8,101 bases of DNA from Verrucomicrobiota bacterium (GTDB taxonomy: Bacteria > Verrucomicrobiota > Verrucomicrobiia > Limisphaerales > UBA8199), in contig JAPLUA010000449.1 in assembly GCA_026397855.1 (NCBI GenBank), positions 2,092-10,192 of the forward strand, in the 5' to 3' direction. Position 1 is the stretch's first letter. Each line of letters begins with the position of its first letter. Of this stretch, positions 1 through 6,222 are shown one piece after another. Both the position numbers and the translations under genes were made by a program. The notes beneath the pieces are model-generated. The model had not been told where the DNA came from, ran no database searches, and saw only the letters and a program-made list of their open reading frames with translations.

Positions 1-383
1 GAACCCGAAGGCTCCGCTTTGCCCCGGTTCTCGGCCTCGTAAAGCTGGCGGGTGAGCACGGCAGGCGGGCGGTTCGGCAACCTGCCCCGCCAGAGCTTGG
101 TCGCCACCGCCCGCGTGCCGGTAGCCAGGCCGGCACGTTCCATGAACCGGAAGACCGGCTCCAGGCCCACCACCACCATCGAACCGGGGGGCTTCGGGTT
201 ATGGCGCGAGACAAAGGGCTGGTCAATCCAGCCTCCCGCCAGCGCCAGCCGGTAAGGAATGCGACCGATAACCCCAGCGAGTCGCGCGGGTCCCTCCTCG
301 GGCCGGATTGAATGCGTTGACGAGGCTGTCCTACCTGCCGCATCACGAACTCGCGAATGCGCTCCTGCGGATTGTCGCGTCAT
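1..383 (-). CDS. GHMP-kinase-like protein, N-terminal part (partial)
   Basis: This minus-strand gene is open to the left edge; 127 codons are visible. Counting from the ATG at 383-381, residues 41-54 read RIPYRLALAGGWID, which fits the N-terminal sugar-binding strand and loop of GHMP kinases (R-x-P-x-R ... GG-x-x-D), as in galactokinase-like and heptose-kinase-like proteins. The following sequence (SMVVVGLEPV, then FMERAGLATGT) reads as well-ordered coding sequence. The ATP-binding glycine/serine loop would lie outside the window, so kinase activity is not shown. The first ~35 residues are rich in S, T, R and A and look unlike a folded N-terminus. A neighbouring frame in the same stretch reads NPQERIREFVMRQVGQ, which looks more protein-like, so the true start and frame are uncertain. 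A purine-rich AGGAG lies about 17 bases before the ATG, too far to support it well. The gene lies downstream of the terminator of the 660-4031 gene and is probably transcribed separately. Confidence 0.5.
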   Translation of the reverse strand, partial: MTRQSAGAHSRVRDAAGRTASSTHSIRPEEGPARLAGVIGRIPYRLALAGGWIDQPFVSRHNPKPPGSMVVVGLEPVFRFMERAGLATGTRAVATKLWRGRLPNRPPAVLTRQLYEAENRGKAEPSG

Positions 384-424
384 ATTCTGCGGGATAGACT
401 CTCCTGCCACCGCCAACACGTGCA

Positions 425-456
425 AAAACCAAGGCCGGGTCTTGCGACCCGGCCTT
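425..456 (-). terminator. Rho-independent terminator
   Basis: Read on the minus strand, a perfect 11-bp GC-rich stem (AAGGCCGGGTC with its complement, 4-nt loop) is followed by GG and then TTTTT. The stem spans 431-441 and 446-456 and the T-run lies at 425-429. It comes about 30 bases after the TAG stop at 487-489 of the beta-repeat protein's tail frame. This placement supports 487, not 660, as the ancestral 3' end of that gene. There is no T-run on the plus-strand side, so it works for minus-strand transcripts only. Confidence 0.88.
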
Positions 457-486
457 GTGTATCAACCTGTTTCGACAAGCAGCGCG

Positions 487-687
487 CTACTCGCTCTTGA
501 CCCGGAAGAACTCCTGCGCGTTGGAGCCCGGGGTAACGATGAAGCTGCCGGGGGAACTGGCGTTGGTGAGGACCGGTATCCAGAGATTCGCCGTAGCGGC
601 GACATTGGTGCTCTGGAACAGGACGAACCGCGAACCGGTGCCGCCCGCGTAACTGAGGGTCATACTTGACCCCGGCCCCGAGGCCTC
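487..687 (-). pseudogene. Frame-shifted C-terminal tail of the beta-repeat protein
   Basis: This stretch of 66 codons plus stop starts near EASGPGSSMTLSYAGG and ends in EFFRVKSE followed by TAG. It is in a different frame from the 660-4031 gene but continues its logic: the large gene's last homologous segment (SGPGANLTLSYAGGTG) repeats here as SGPGSSMTLSYAGGTG and then runs on through a T/N/P-rich strand pattern (STNVAATANLW) to the end. From memory, such tails ending in a Phe/Tyr-Tyr/Phe-Arg-Val/Ile motif are common at the C-terminus of secreted Verrucomicrobia repeat proteins. There is no start codon or ribosome-binding site of its own and the terminator follows directly. I read it as the original tail, separated by the direct repeat at 613-755. 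Removing one 74-nt repeat step joins the two parts into a single 1156-residue frame. Confidence 0.7.
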
Positions 688-755
688 TGCAACAGGACAA
701 ACTGCGAACCCGTGCCGCCCGCGTAACTGAGGGTCAGATTGGCCCCCGGACCTGA
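613..755 (-). repeat. Diverged tandem direct repeat, 74-nt offset
   Basis: Two 69-nt copies lie at 687-755 and 613-681, offset by exactly 74 nt. By hand alignment they match at 59 of 69 positions, including an identical run of 25 bases. Both encode SGPG-x-x-x-TLSYAGGTGS-x-FVL-x-Q. Because 74 is not a multiple of 3, the second copy is out of frame with the first and the long frame hits TGA at 660-662. The ten differences argue against a fresh slippage duplication and suggest recombination between two related tail modules. Confidence 0.85.
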
Positions 756-3700
756 GACGATGCTGAAGCTGCTGACAGGCGTCGGTATCGGCGCACTGCC
801 CGGCGTAAAGGTCAGCACGATGCCGGTGGCCTGAGCCGAGGTGGTGAATGTGCCGGCCGGATAGACGGCGTTCTGGATCGTCGCAACGGTGGCAGCAGCC
901 CCGGTGGCCGAAACGATGGTCCAGTTGTGAGCGGTTTGCCAGAAGGGCTCGCTGGCATCCGGCGCGGTCGCCGTGCCAGTGAATTTGATGGCGAGCGTGG
1001 ATGCTCCGCCCAGGGTCAGCGTGCCACCGACCCATACCTGGTCGAAGTCCGTACCCACGATCCCGTCCACGTCATCCTTCAACGCGCCGAGCTCCCACAC
1101 GTTGGTGCCGCCGGCGCTCAGGTTCAATGCTCCACCCAGGGTCAGAACCCCGACGCTGTTGGCGCCCGCGCTGATCGTGCCGCCCGCATTGACCATCACG
1201 GAAGGATGGATAACGCCCGAACCTCCCAGGGTAGCATTGGCGTTCACGGTCACAGCATTGGCGCTCGCTTTGATTGACCCGGGGCTGTTCACCAGCAGCG
1301 TGCCGGCGCTAACGAGTGTCGGGCCGGTGTAGCCGTTGGTCCCGCTCAACATCTGCGTGCCGGTGCCGAGCTTGGTCAGCCCGACAAACGGGGCAACGGC
1401 GGAACCGTCCACAATTAGACCGGTAAAGCTACCATCCGCCCCGCTCTCTCCGACGAACAGGATGCCCCCGGCTGTGTTGGCGGAATGGGTCACCTTGCCA
1501 CCGCCGTATAACCCATTCAGCGTGATCGCTGTGCGGTCAACCATATCCAGTACACAGAATGGAACAATCAGGATGTTTCCTTTGCCCAGGCCGTGTGGGA
1601 GGACGTTGGCCGCGCCCGCTGCCAGCGTGCCACCGTTGATGACTGTGTCACCGCTATAAGTGTAGTTGCCGGCACCAGCGCCACCATTCCCCAGCTTCAA
1701 CGTGCCACCTCCGGTCTTCGTCAACGCCAGCGGGGCGGCTCCGCCATCGGCGATGGTCCCTATGAAAATAGGCGAGCCGCTCACGTTGATCCTCAAATTG
1801 GCCGCGGCGGTAGGGTGATTGTTTCGAACCACGGCCGCAGTCAGGTTAGCAGTGCCGCTTTGGCTCAAGTCGGCAATCGTCACGCTATTCCCGTTGAGCG
1901 AGAGAATCTTGCTCGCTGACGTGTCCGGCATAGTAACGGTGTTGAACGTTGTAGAGTTGAGCGCCCCGGCACTGTTGACAATGATCTCCCCGCTGTTGAT
2001 GGTCACGCCACCGGTGAAGGTGTTATTACCTGCCAGCGCCAGCGTGCCACCGTTCACGGTCACTGAGCCGGTATCGGTCCACAGGGCACCGTTGAGCGCC
2101 AGCGTGCCAGCGCCAGCCTTGATCAGGCTGAAGCCGAGGCCGGTAATGTCACCGCCTGCAGTGAGCGTATTGCTATTGACGGTGATGGTGCGGCTGGCGG
2201 CCATCGTCACAGCCCCAAGGCCCAGGTTCAGGTCGCTTGAGCCGGTGAAAGTGAAGTTGCTGTTCCACGTCTGCGGATAATCGAGCGTCGTCAGCGCGCT
2301 GCCGCTGGTGTTATCAAGAGCGCCGCCGTTGATGGCAAACGTGCCGTAAGCGGCACCGAGGGCGGAGGCGTTGTTCAGGTTGAGCGTGCCGCCAAACAGC
2401 GCGCTGCCACCCGTGTAAGTATTCGCGACGGCCAGGGTAAGGGCACCCGTGCCAAGCTTCCGCAAGTCAGTCGCACCCCCAATTGAGCCGGACCCCGAAA
2501 TCGTATAGCTGTTGGTCGTGTTCACAGCCACGGTTTGCGGCAGCACCTCGCTGTTGAGCGCAATGACCGGATTGCCCGTGGAATAGGCATCCGCAAACAG
2601 GGCAGCATATCCATCCTGGTATGTGGCGCTACCGCCGCTGTTCCATCCGCTGACGCCCACTGCCCAGGTGCCGTTGCCGGAACCCCACTCCACAATCGTG
2701 GTGCCACCGCTAACGACCAGGTATAGCTCGCCGCCGGAAAGGGAAAGGCTGGGCGTTCCACCGCCGACAATGCCTGCTCCCGCCACCGTCACCGGACCGG
2801 GGGAACCGGCTACAACGCCCGTGCCTGACTTGGAAATCAGCTTGTAGCTGCCGTCCCCGATCGGGCTGCCGGCAATGCTGACGGTGGTCGCGTTTCCGTT
2901 CAGGGTCAGCGTGCCGCTGGAAACATTCATTGAGGGGACAGGCTTGGCATAGGTAAGAGCCAGGAGCGCACCTGAATCCACGTTCACATCGCCGTTAATC
3001 GCGCCACCTGCGCCACCGAGTGTCTGGCCGTAAACGATCAAATACGGCGGAAAGCTGACACCGGAAACATCAAATGTTCCGCCCGCGCCTGCAGTGATGG
3101 TGGAGGAACTGGAAATCGAGGCGGCACCTTTTAAGGCAAGCGTGCCGCCATTAATCGTTGTCGGGCCAGTGTAAGAGTGGACCATGTTGGTCAAGCTCTG
3201 CGTGCCGGTGCCGATCTTGGTCAACCCAACCGTGCCGCCTCCGTTCTGAATGAGGCCGGCGAACGTGCCACTCTGATTATTGTCGCCCACCGTCAACGTC
3301 ACGGAATTAGAACTCGTGGTGATCGTTCCGCCGTCGGCAGACGACAATCCGTTGATCTGGATGCTTCTGCCGAGATCAAGCCTGCCATACTCGCCTGGAG
3401 AACCGTTGAGGTCAGTAAAGATAACGTTGCCGGACCGGCCCAAAACGCTTGTGTTGGGAATGACGCTGGAGTTGGCTAAGTATGTTGTGCCCCGGTCAAT
3501 TTCGGTATCGCCGGTGTAGGTGCTTGCTACGCCCAGCAGAAGATAGCCCGCATCGTTAAGCCGAACTCCGTTGGTTCCAGCAAGGATGACGTTGCAGGTG
3601 CCGTAGTTACCGTTCAGGCACTTCACGATTGGTTTGTTAGCACCATTGTTCAGGATCAGCGTGCCCGCGCCCGTCAAGATCCATTGGCGGGTATTTCCAG

Positions 3701-4031
3701 CTCCCCCTTTTGCCAAAGCGACTTGGCCTACGGTGACCGTAATACTCAAGGTGACATTCTTGGCGGTGGTGCTCGATGTGGTAATGTTAGCGACATCGCC
3801 AACACCGTCAGGATAGAGCGTGCTGCCCCATCTGGCTACATCAGTCCAGTTGCCATTCGCGGTCCCACTCCATGTGTAGGTGGCAGCGCGCGCACCTATA
3901 CCGTTCAACAGAAATAGCGCCGCTGCGAGACAGGCCGCCAGAAAAGGAGCCTGTCGTTTAGGGGCTTGCGTTTTGAGTTTCAAGCTGTGGGATCGCTTGC
4001 CGTTTAGGAGGGGCTGATGGGCCATTTTCAT
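660..4031 (-). CDS. Secreted autotransporter-type beta-strand repeat protein
   Basis: The 1123-residue protein has a Sec signal peptide: basic n-region (KRQ, 25-27), hydrophobic core about 29-44, likely cleavage after ARA (47-49). A mature start of TYTWSGTANGNWTDVARW is typical of these proteins. It then consists of autotransporter-associated beta-strand repeats (PF12951-type pattern: L-x-K-x-G-x-GT-x-x-L ... YTG-x-T-x-x-x-x-GTL) at about 270-300, 523-552, 636-687, 769-804 and 885-914. A second W-x-x-G-x-G-x-W module lies at 448-482. The fold is expected to be a long right-handed beta-helix. No outer-membrane beta-barrel is present, so it is not a classical autotransporter. Its role is probably an extracellular or surface structural, adhesin-like or glycan-contact protein, but no substrate can be read from the sequence. 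The last residues (RPRGRGQV) are out-of-frame read-through; the proper tail lies at 487-687. No Shine-Dalgarno sequence is visible before either ATG at 4031 or the in-frame ATG two codons later. It is transcribed divergently from the 4733 operon, from the promoter at 4196-4224. Confidence 0.85.
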   Translation of the reverse strand: MKMAHQPLLNGKRSHSLKLKTQAPKRQAPFLAACLAAALFLLNGIGARAATYTWSGTANGNWTDVARWGSTLYPDGVGDVANITTSSTTAKNVTLSITVTVGQVALAKGGAGNTRQWILTGAGTLILNNGANKPIVKCLNGNYGTCNVILAGTNGVRLNDAGYLLLGVASTYTGDTEIDRGTTYLANSSVIPNTSVLGRSGNVIFTDLNGSPGEYGRLDLGRSIQINGLSSADGGTITTSSNSVTLTVGDNNQSGTFAGLIQNGGGTVGLTKIGTGTQSLTNMVHSYTGPTTINGGTLALKGAASISSSSTITAGAGGTFDVSGVSFPPYLIVYGQTLGGAGGAINGDVNVDSGALLALTYAKPVPSMNVSSGTLTLNGNATTVSIAGSPIGDGSYKLISKSGTGVVAGSPGPVTVAGAGIVGGGTPSLSLSGGELYLVVSGGTTIVEWGSGNGTWAVGVSGWNSGGSATYQDGYAALFADAYSTGNPVIALNSEVLPQTVAVNTTNSYTISGSGSIGGATDLRKLGTGALTLAVANTYTGGSALFGGTLNLNNASALGAAYGTFAINGGALDNTSGSALTTLDYPQTWNSNFTFTGSSDLNLGLGAVTMAASRTITVNSNTLTAGGDITGLGFSLIKAGAGTLALNGALWTDTGSVTVNGGTLALAGNNTFTGGVTINSGEIIVNSAGALNSTTFNTVTMPDTSASKILSLNGNSVTIADLSQSGTANLTAAVVRNNHPTAAANLRINVSGSPIFIGTIADGGAAPLALTKTGGGTLKLGNGGAGAGNYTYSGDTVINGGTLAAGAANVLPHGLGKGNILIVPFCVLDMVDRTAITLNGLYGGGKVTHSANTAGGILFVGESGADGSFTGLIVDGSAVAPFVGLTKLGTGTQMLSGTNGYTGPTLVSAGTLLVNSPGSIKASANAVTVNANATLGGSGVIHPSVMVNAGGTISAGANSVGVLTLGGALNLSAGGTNVWELGALKDDVDGIVGTDFDQVWVGGTLTLGGASTLAIKFTGTATAPDASEPFWQTAHNWTIVSATGAAATVATIQNAVYPAGTFTTSAQATGIVLTFTPGSAPIPTPVSSFSIVSGPGANLTLSYAGGTGSQFVLLQRPRGRGQV

Positions 4032-4169
4032 TATTTGGTGTTGTGGGGGGTGATGCTAAAACCGCCGGGTTCCCATGGGGTAGGTCGCCCGGATTTGCAC
4101 ACCGTTGAAGGAGCCAACCTCCAACTCCGTCAAGGCACTGGCCTTTCCGGTTTGCGCAAGATTAGGATC

Positions 4170-4193
4170 GGTCATAACTGTAATCGTTATACC
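4170..4193. promoter_or_regulatory. Inverted repeat over predicted transcription start
   Basis: The arms GGTCATAAC and GTTATACC are complementary apart from one extra C, separated by a 7-nt spacer. The element lies immediately downstream of the -10 box on the minus strand and covers the expected transcription start near 4188-4190. This is where a repressor operator would sit, or it could form a short hairpin at the very 5' end of the leader RNA. No regulator gene is visible in the window. Confidence 0.4.
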
Positions 4194-4195
4194 GA

Positions 4196-4224
4196 ATCAT
4201 ATCCCAGGACGCGCCAAATATCAA
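4196..4224 (-). promoter_or_regulatory. Sigma70-type promoter for the beta-repeat gene
   Basis: On the minus strand, TTGATA (4224-4219) and TATGAT (4201-4196) are separated by exactly 17 nt. Each box matches the sigma70 consensus at 5 of 6 positions, which is notable in such GC-rich DNA. The predicted start near 4188-4190 gives a leader of about 157 nt to the ATG at 4031. Confidence 0.7.
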
Positions 4225-4461
4225 GCGCGAATTAACAGGCTGCGCGGGCGGGTGCGCATCTCGCATTTTCCCGGAGCCCTGAGATTTTGGGGCGATGAAC
4301 CCAGGGGGTTGCCCGGGATGGTATGAACGACGCCCCTTGGCGACTCAGTAATGCAGATTTGCAATCGGCACGGCTCCCCGCCCTTTCAAGCACACCCGCA
4401 CCGCGTCATGCCAACAGAGCGTACGTCAGTCCGCGCCATCTTCTCCGGTCAGAGCGGAGAT

Positions 4462-4486
4462 TAGCGCCGACTCACGTCGGCGGCTA
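4462..4486. repeat. Hairpin-type intergenic repeat (CGCCGAC/GTCGGCG)
   Basis: The left arm TAGCGCCGAC and right arm GTCGGCGGCTA enclose a TCAC loop; the stem has about 10 bp and one bulged base. It lies in an AT/GC-mixed stretch with no gene. I recall near-identical GTCGGCGGCTACGAGG sequences as dispersed intergenic repeats in Verrucomicrobia genomes, but cannot check this here. Confidence 0.6.
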
Positions 4487-4559
4487 CGAGGTTATGAGCC
4501 ACGAGGCTGCGGGCAGCTCGATTCGGGACAGGTCCGCTTGGGGGGTGACTGCTCTGCGG

Positions 4560-4583
4560 GAGCGGACAGGAATGTCCGCGCTC
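4560..4583. repeat. Hairpin-type intergenic repeat (GCGGACA/TGTCCGC)
   Basis: A 7-bp core stem (GCGGACA with TGTCCGC, GGAA loop) extends outward as GAGCGGACA against TGTCCGCGCTC with a bulge. On the minus strand it translates as RGHSCP. I recall that string as a frequent spurious-ORF signature in Verrucomicrobia assemblies, consistent with a dispersed REP-like element. It has the same architecture as the hairpin at 4462-4486: a 4-nt loop and a one-sided bulge. Confidence 0.6.
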
Positions 4584-4595
4584 CAATTGCCCAGT

Positions 4596-4628
4596 GGGGG
4601 GGGATCCAAGATGCGCACTACCCCCCCC
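4596..4628. repeat. G8 ... C8 inverted homopolymer pair
   Basis: Eight Gs (4596-4603) and eight Cs (4621-4628) are separated by 17 nt and can pair as an 8-bp all-GC stem. They lie about 105 nt before the ATG of the operon's first gene, so they would fall in its leader RNA if transcription starts upstream. Homopolymers of this length are also prone to slippage in vivo and to length errors in sequencing. Confidence 0.5.
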
Positions 4629-4732
4629 GTACCGGCAGGATTTCGGTTGGACAAGCTGCTTCCGCCCGCCTAGCCTTCGAACCCAATGATCGGCATCCTG
4701 AATCAAGCAACGTCATCAACGGACATCTCCTT

Positions 4733-6016
4733 ATGAAAAAAGCACTCCTGATCGCCGCCCTGGGTTTGATAGGCCTAGGCGATCCCGCGTTCGCGCAATC
4801 CTCGCTGGGCAATCCTCTGTCGGGGCTGGAGCGACTTAAAGACTTCAGCACCCGGCGCGACTCCTCCTCGGACCCCAACTGGCACAACGGGAACAGCGAC
4901 CGGCGAGGCATCGAGCCGGGCCAGACCTTGACGGTGACCGAAATGGAGGGCCCGGGCATCATCACGCATATCTGGTTCACCATCGCCCACAAGGCGCCGT
5001 TCTATTCCCGGCTCCTGACGCTGCGGATTTACTGGGACGGCGAGGAGCACCCGAGCGTGGAATGCCCGGTCGGCGACTTCTTCGGGATCGGGCACGGGGT
5101 GGACAAGTCGTTCATGTCCATTCCCATCCGGGTATCGTCCGAGGGCCGCGGGCGCAATTGCTACTGGCCGATGCCGTTCCGCAAGTCGGCGCGGATCACC
5201 GTGACCAACGAGAGCGACGAGCCCTGCCGCTCGCTTTATTACTACATTGACTGGCAGAAGCATGCCTCCCTGCCGGCCGATACGGCCTATTTCCATGCCA
5301 TGTATCGCCAGGAATACCCGGCCGTCATGGGCCGCAACTACGTGTTCGCCGACATCGCGGGCCGGGGGCATTACGTGGGCACGATCCAGAACGTGTATCA
5401 CATGTCCGCCGGGTGGTACGGCGAGGGGGATGACTTCTTCTTCATTGATGGCGAGGCCGAGCCGAGCTTGCGCGGGACGGGCACGGAGGATTACTTCTGC
5501 GACGGCTGGGGGCTGCGCGAGCAGGACGGGCCGTTCTATGGCGCGCCGCTTTGGGAGGGCATGAAGGCCGGCGACCGCGGCACGGCCTACCGCTTCCACC
5601 TGACCGACCCGGTGGTGTTCACCAACTCGCTGCGCGTGGAGATCGAACACAAAGGGTCGCAGACATTCCCCGACGGCGAGCGCAATGGCTGCATCGAGCG
5701 GGACGACCTGATGTCGTCGGTGGCATTCTGGTACCAGGCCGAGCCGCACAAGGCGTGGCCGGCCCTGCCGCCGGGCCCGCAGCGGCTGCCGTTCACCGAG
5801 CACAACCTGCTGGTCGGCGGCAAATCGATCGAGAACGCGAAGCATGCCGATGGCACGGTGGCCGCGCAGGAGCTGCGCGGCAAGGCGACCGGCAACAAGT
5901 TTCTCGTGTTCAAGCCCGCCGAGGGCAAGGGCTGGGTGGAGCTGCGCTTCACGAGTGACACGGAGCAGGCGGGAAATACCGTGTGCTGCTGGACGGCAAA
6001 GAGCTGGAGGCGATGA
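4733..6016 (+). CDS. Exported DUF2961 / GH172-like glycoside hydrolase
   Basis: Starting at the ATG at 4733, the protein opens with a Sec signal peptide (MKKALLIAALGLIGLG, cleavage after AFA at 19-21). Upstream in-frame codons run through repeat DNA and do not look coding. DUF2961 hallmarks follow: CPVGDFFGIGHG (111-122), CYWPMPF (143-149), YYYIDW (169-174), GWYGEGDDFFFIDGE (227-241) and RGTGTEDYF (247-255). The family includes GH172 enzymes that cleave alpha-fructofuranosides and D-arabinofuranosides. From memory, the B. dentium enzyme uses Glu270 and Glu291. Here Glu231 (in GEGD) and Glu252 (in GTGTED) have the same 21-residue spacing and are the likely catalytic pair. The exact sugar is not predictable. 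The frame ends abnormally (CCWTAKSWRR) after 427 residues, while the natural C-terminus continues at 5974-6219. Joined, the protein has 495 residues. No clear ribosome-binding site precedes the ATG. It is the first gene of a three-gene operon. Confidence 0.85.
   Translation: MKKALLIAALGLIGLGDPAFAQSSLGNPLSGLERLKDFSTRRDSSSDPNWHNGNSDRRGIEPGQTLTVTEMEGPGIITHIWFTIAHKAPFYSRLLTLRIYWDGEEHPSVECPVGDFFGIGHGVDKSFMSIPIRVSSEGRGRNCYWPMPFRKSARITVTNESDEPCRSLYYYIDWQKHASLPADTAYFHAMYRQEYPAVMGRNYVFADIAGRGHYVGTIQNVYHMSAGWYGEGDDFFFIDGEAEPSLRGTGTEDYFCDGWGLREQDGPFYGAPLWEGMKAGDRGTAYRFHLTDPVVFTNSLRVEIEHKGSQTFPDGERNGCIERDDLMSSVAFWYQAEPHKAWPALPPGPQRLPFTEHNLLVGGKSIENAKHADGTVAAQELRGKATGNKFLVFKPAEGKGWVELRFTSDTEQAGNTVCCWTAKSWRR
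5971..5977 (+). other. Frame-switch site; in-phase -1 slippery heptamer
   Basis: The bases GGGAAAT are phased in the upstream frame as G GGA AAT, the X-XXY-YYZ form used in -1 ribosomal frameshifting. A -1 slip here continues directly into YRVLLDGKELEAM, exactly the frame that holds the missing C-terminal domain. The same frame is also restored by one missing G in the run (GCG GGG AAA). A stem with perfect 6-bp arms (6045-6060) lies too far downstream to be a standard stimulator. A simple indel is the more likely explanation. Confidence 0.45.
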
Positions 6017-6219
6017 ACCTGTATGCCGACGATTGGAAGGCCACGCCCCACCGCTGGGGCATGCAGCAGTTGGCGGCAGGAGAGCATGTGCTGCGGTTTG
6101 AATCCACCGGCAAACCCGGCGCCGGCGATGGCTACAGCCTGGGCTTTGATGCGCTCGTCGCGCGTGTGCCGGTCTATGCGCGCCCCCTCGACTTCGACCT
6201 CCGCAAAATCCAGAAGTAG
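5974..6219 (+). pseudogene. C-terminal domain of the DUF2961 protein, shifted frame
   Basis: The 81 codons from KYRVLLDGKELEAM to DLRKIQK plus TAG continue the DUF2961 protein one frame away. The pattern (LLDGKEL ... LYADDW ... HRWGMQQLAAGEHVLRFE ... GYSLGFDALV) is the jelly-roll-like C-terminal strand region usual for this family. A GTG at 5983 could formally start a separate 78-residue protein, but it has no signal peptide, no ribosome-binding site and no sense as a stand-alone domain. It overlaps the end of the upstream frame by 43 bases and stops 3 bases before the next gene, so the intact gene would be a normal operon member. Confidence 0.75.
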
Positions 6220-6222
6220 CCT

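Larger units (their letters stand above)
4032..4732. other. Divergent intergenic region
   Basis: This 701-nt gap separates the minus-strand beta-repeat gene from the plus-strand glycosidase operon. The left part (4032-4188) is the predicted 5' leader of the beta-repeat mRNA, about 157 nt long, with a CCCATGGG palindrome near 4073 and no clear Shine-Dalgarno sequence. A promoter and inverted repeat lie at 4170-4224. The part from 4225 to 4461 shows no convincing gene; GGGGCG and CGCCCC complementary ends enclose roughly 4291-4338. From 4462 to 4628 lie two hairpin repeats and a G8/C8 pair. The remaining ~100 nt before 4733 show no convincing plus-strand promoter or ribosome-binding site. Small open frames here are in repeat-like DNA and are not credible genes. 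Confidence 0.7.

Noticed and set aside
927..2280. Several plus-strand open frames opposite the beta-repeat gene
   Set aside because: They mirror the G/T/A-rich repeats of the minus-strand protein and have no motifs or start signals.
4647..4676. Possible plus-strand promoter (TTGGAC ... TAGCCT)
   Set aside because: The -10 box matches the consensus at only 3 of 6 positions, too weak to report.
4323..4706. Small open frames on both strands, including one reading RGHSCP on the minus strand
   Set aside because: They are translations of intergenic repeats, with no ribosome-binding site or domain character.
4538..4732. In-frame upstream extension of the DUF2961 protein
   Set aside because: It runs through palindromic repeats and the G8/C8 tracts, and the ATG at 4733 begins a clean signal peptide.
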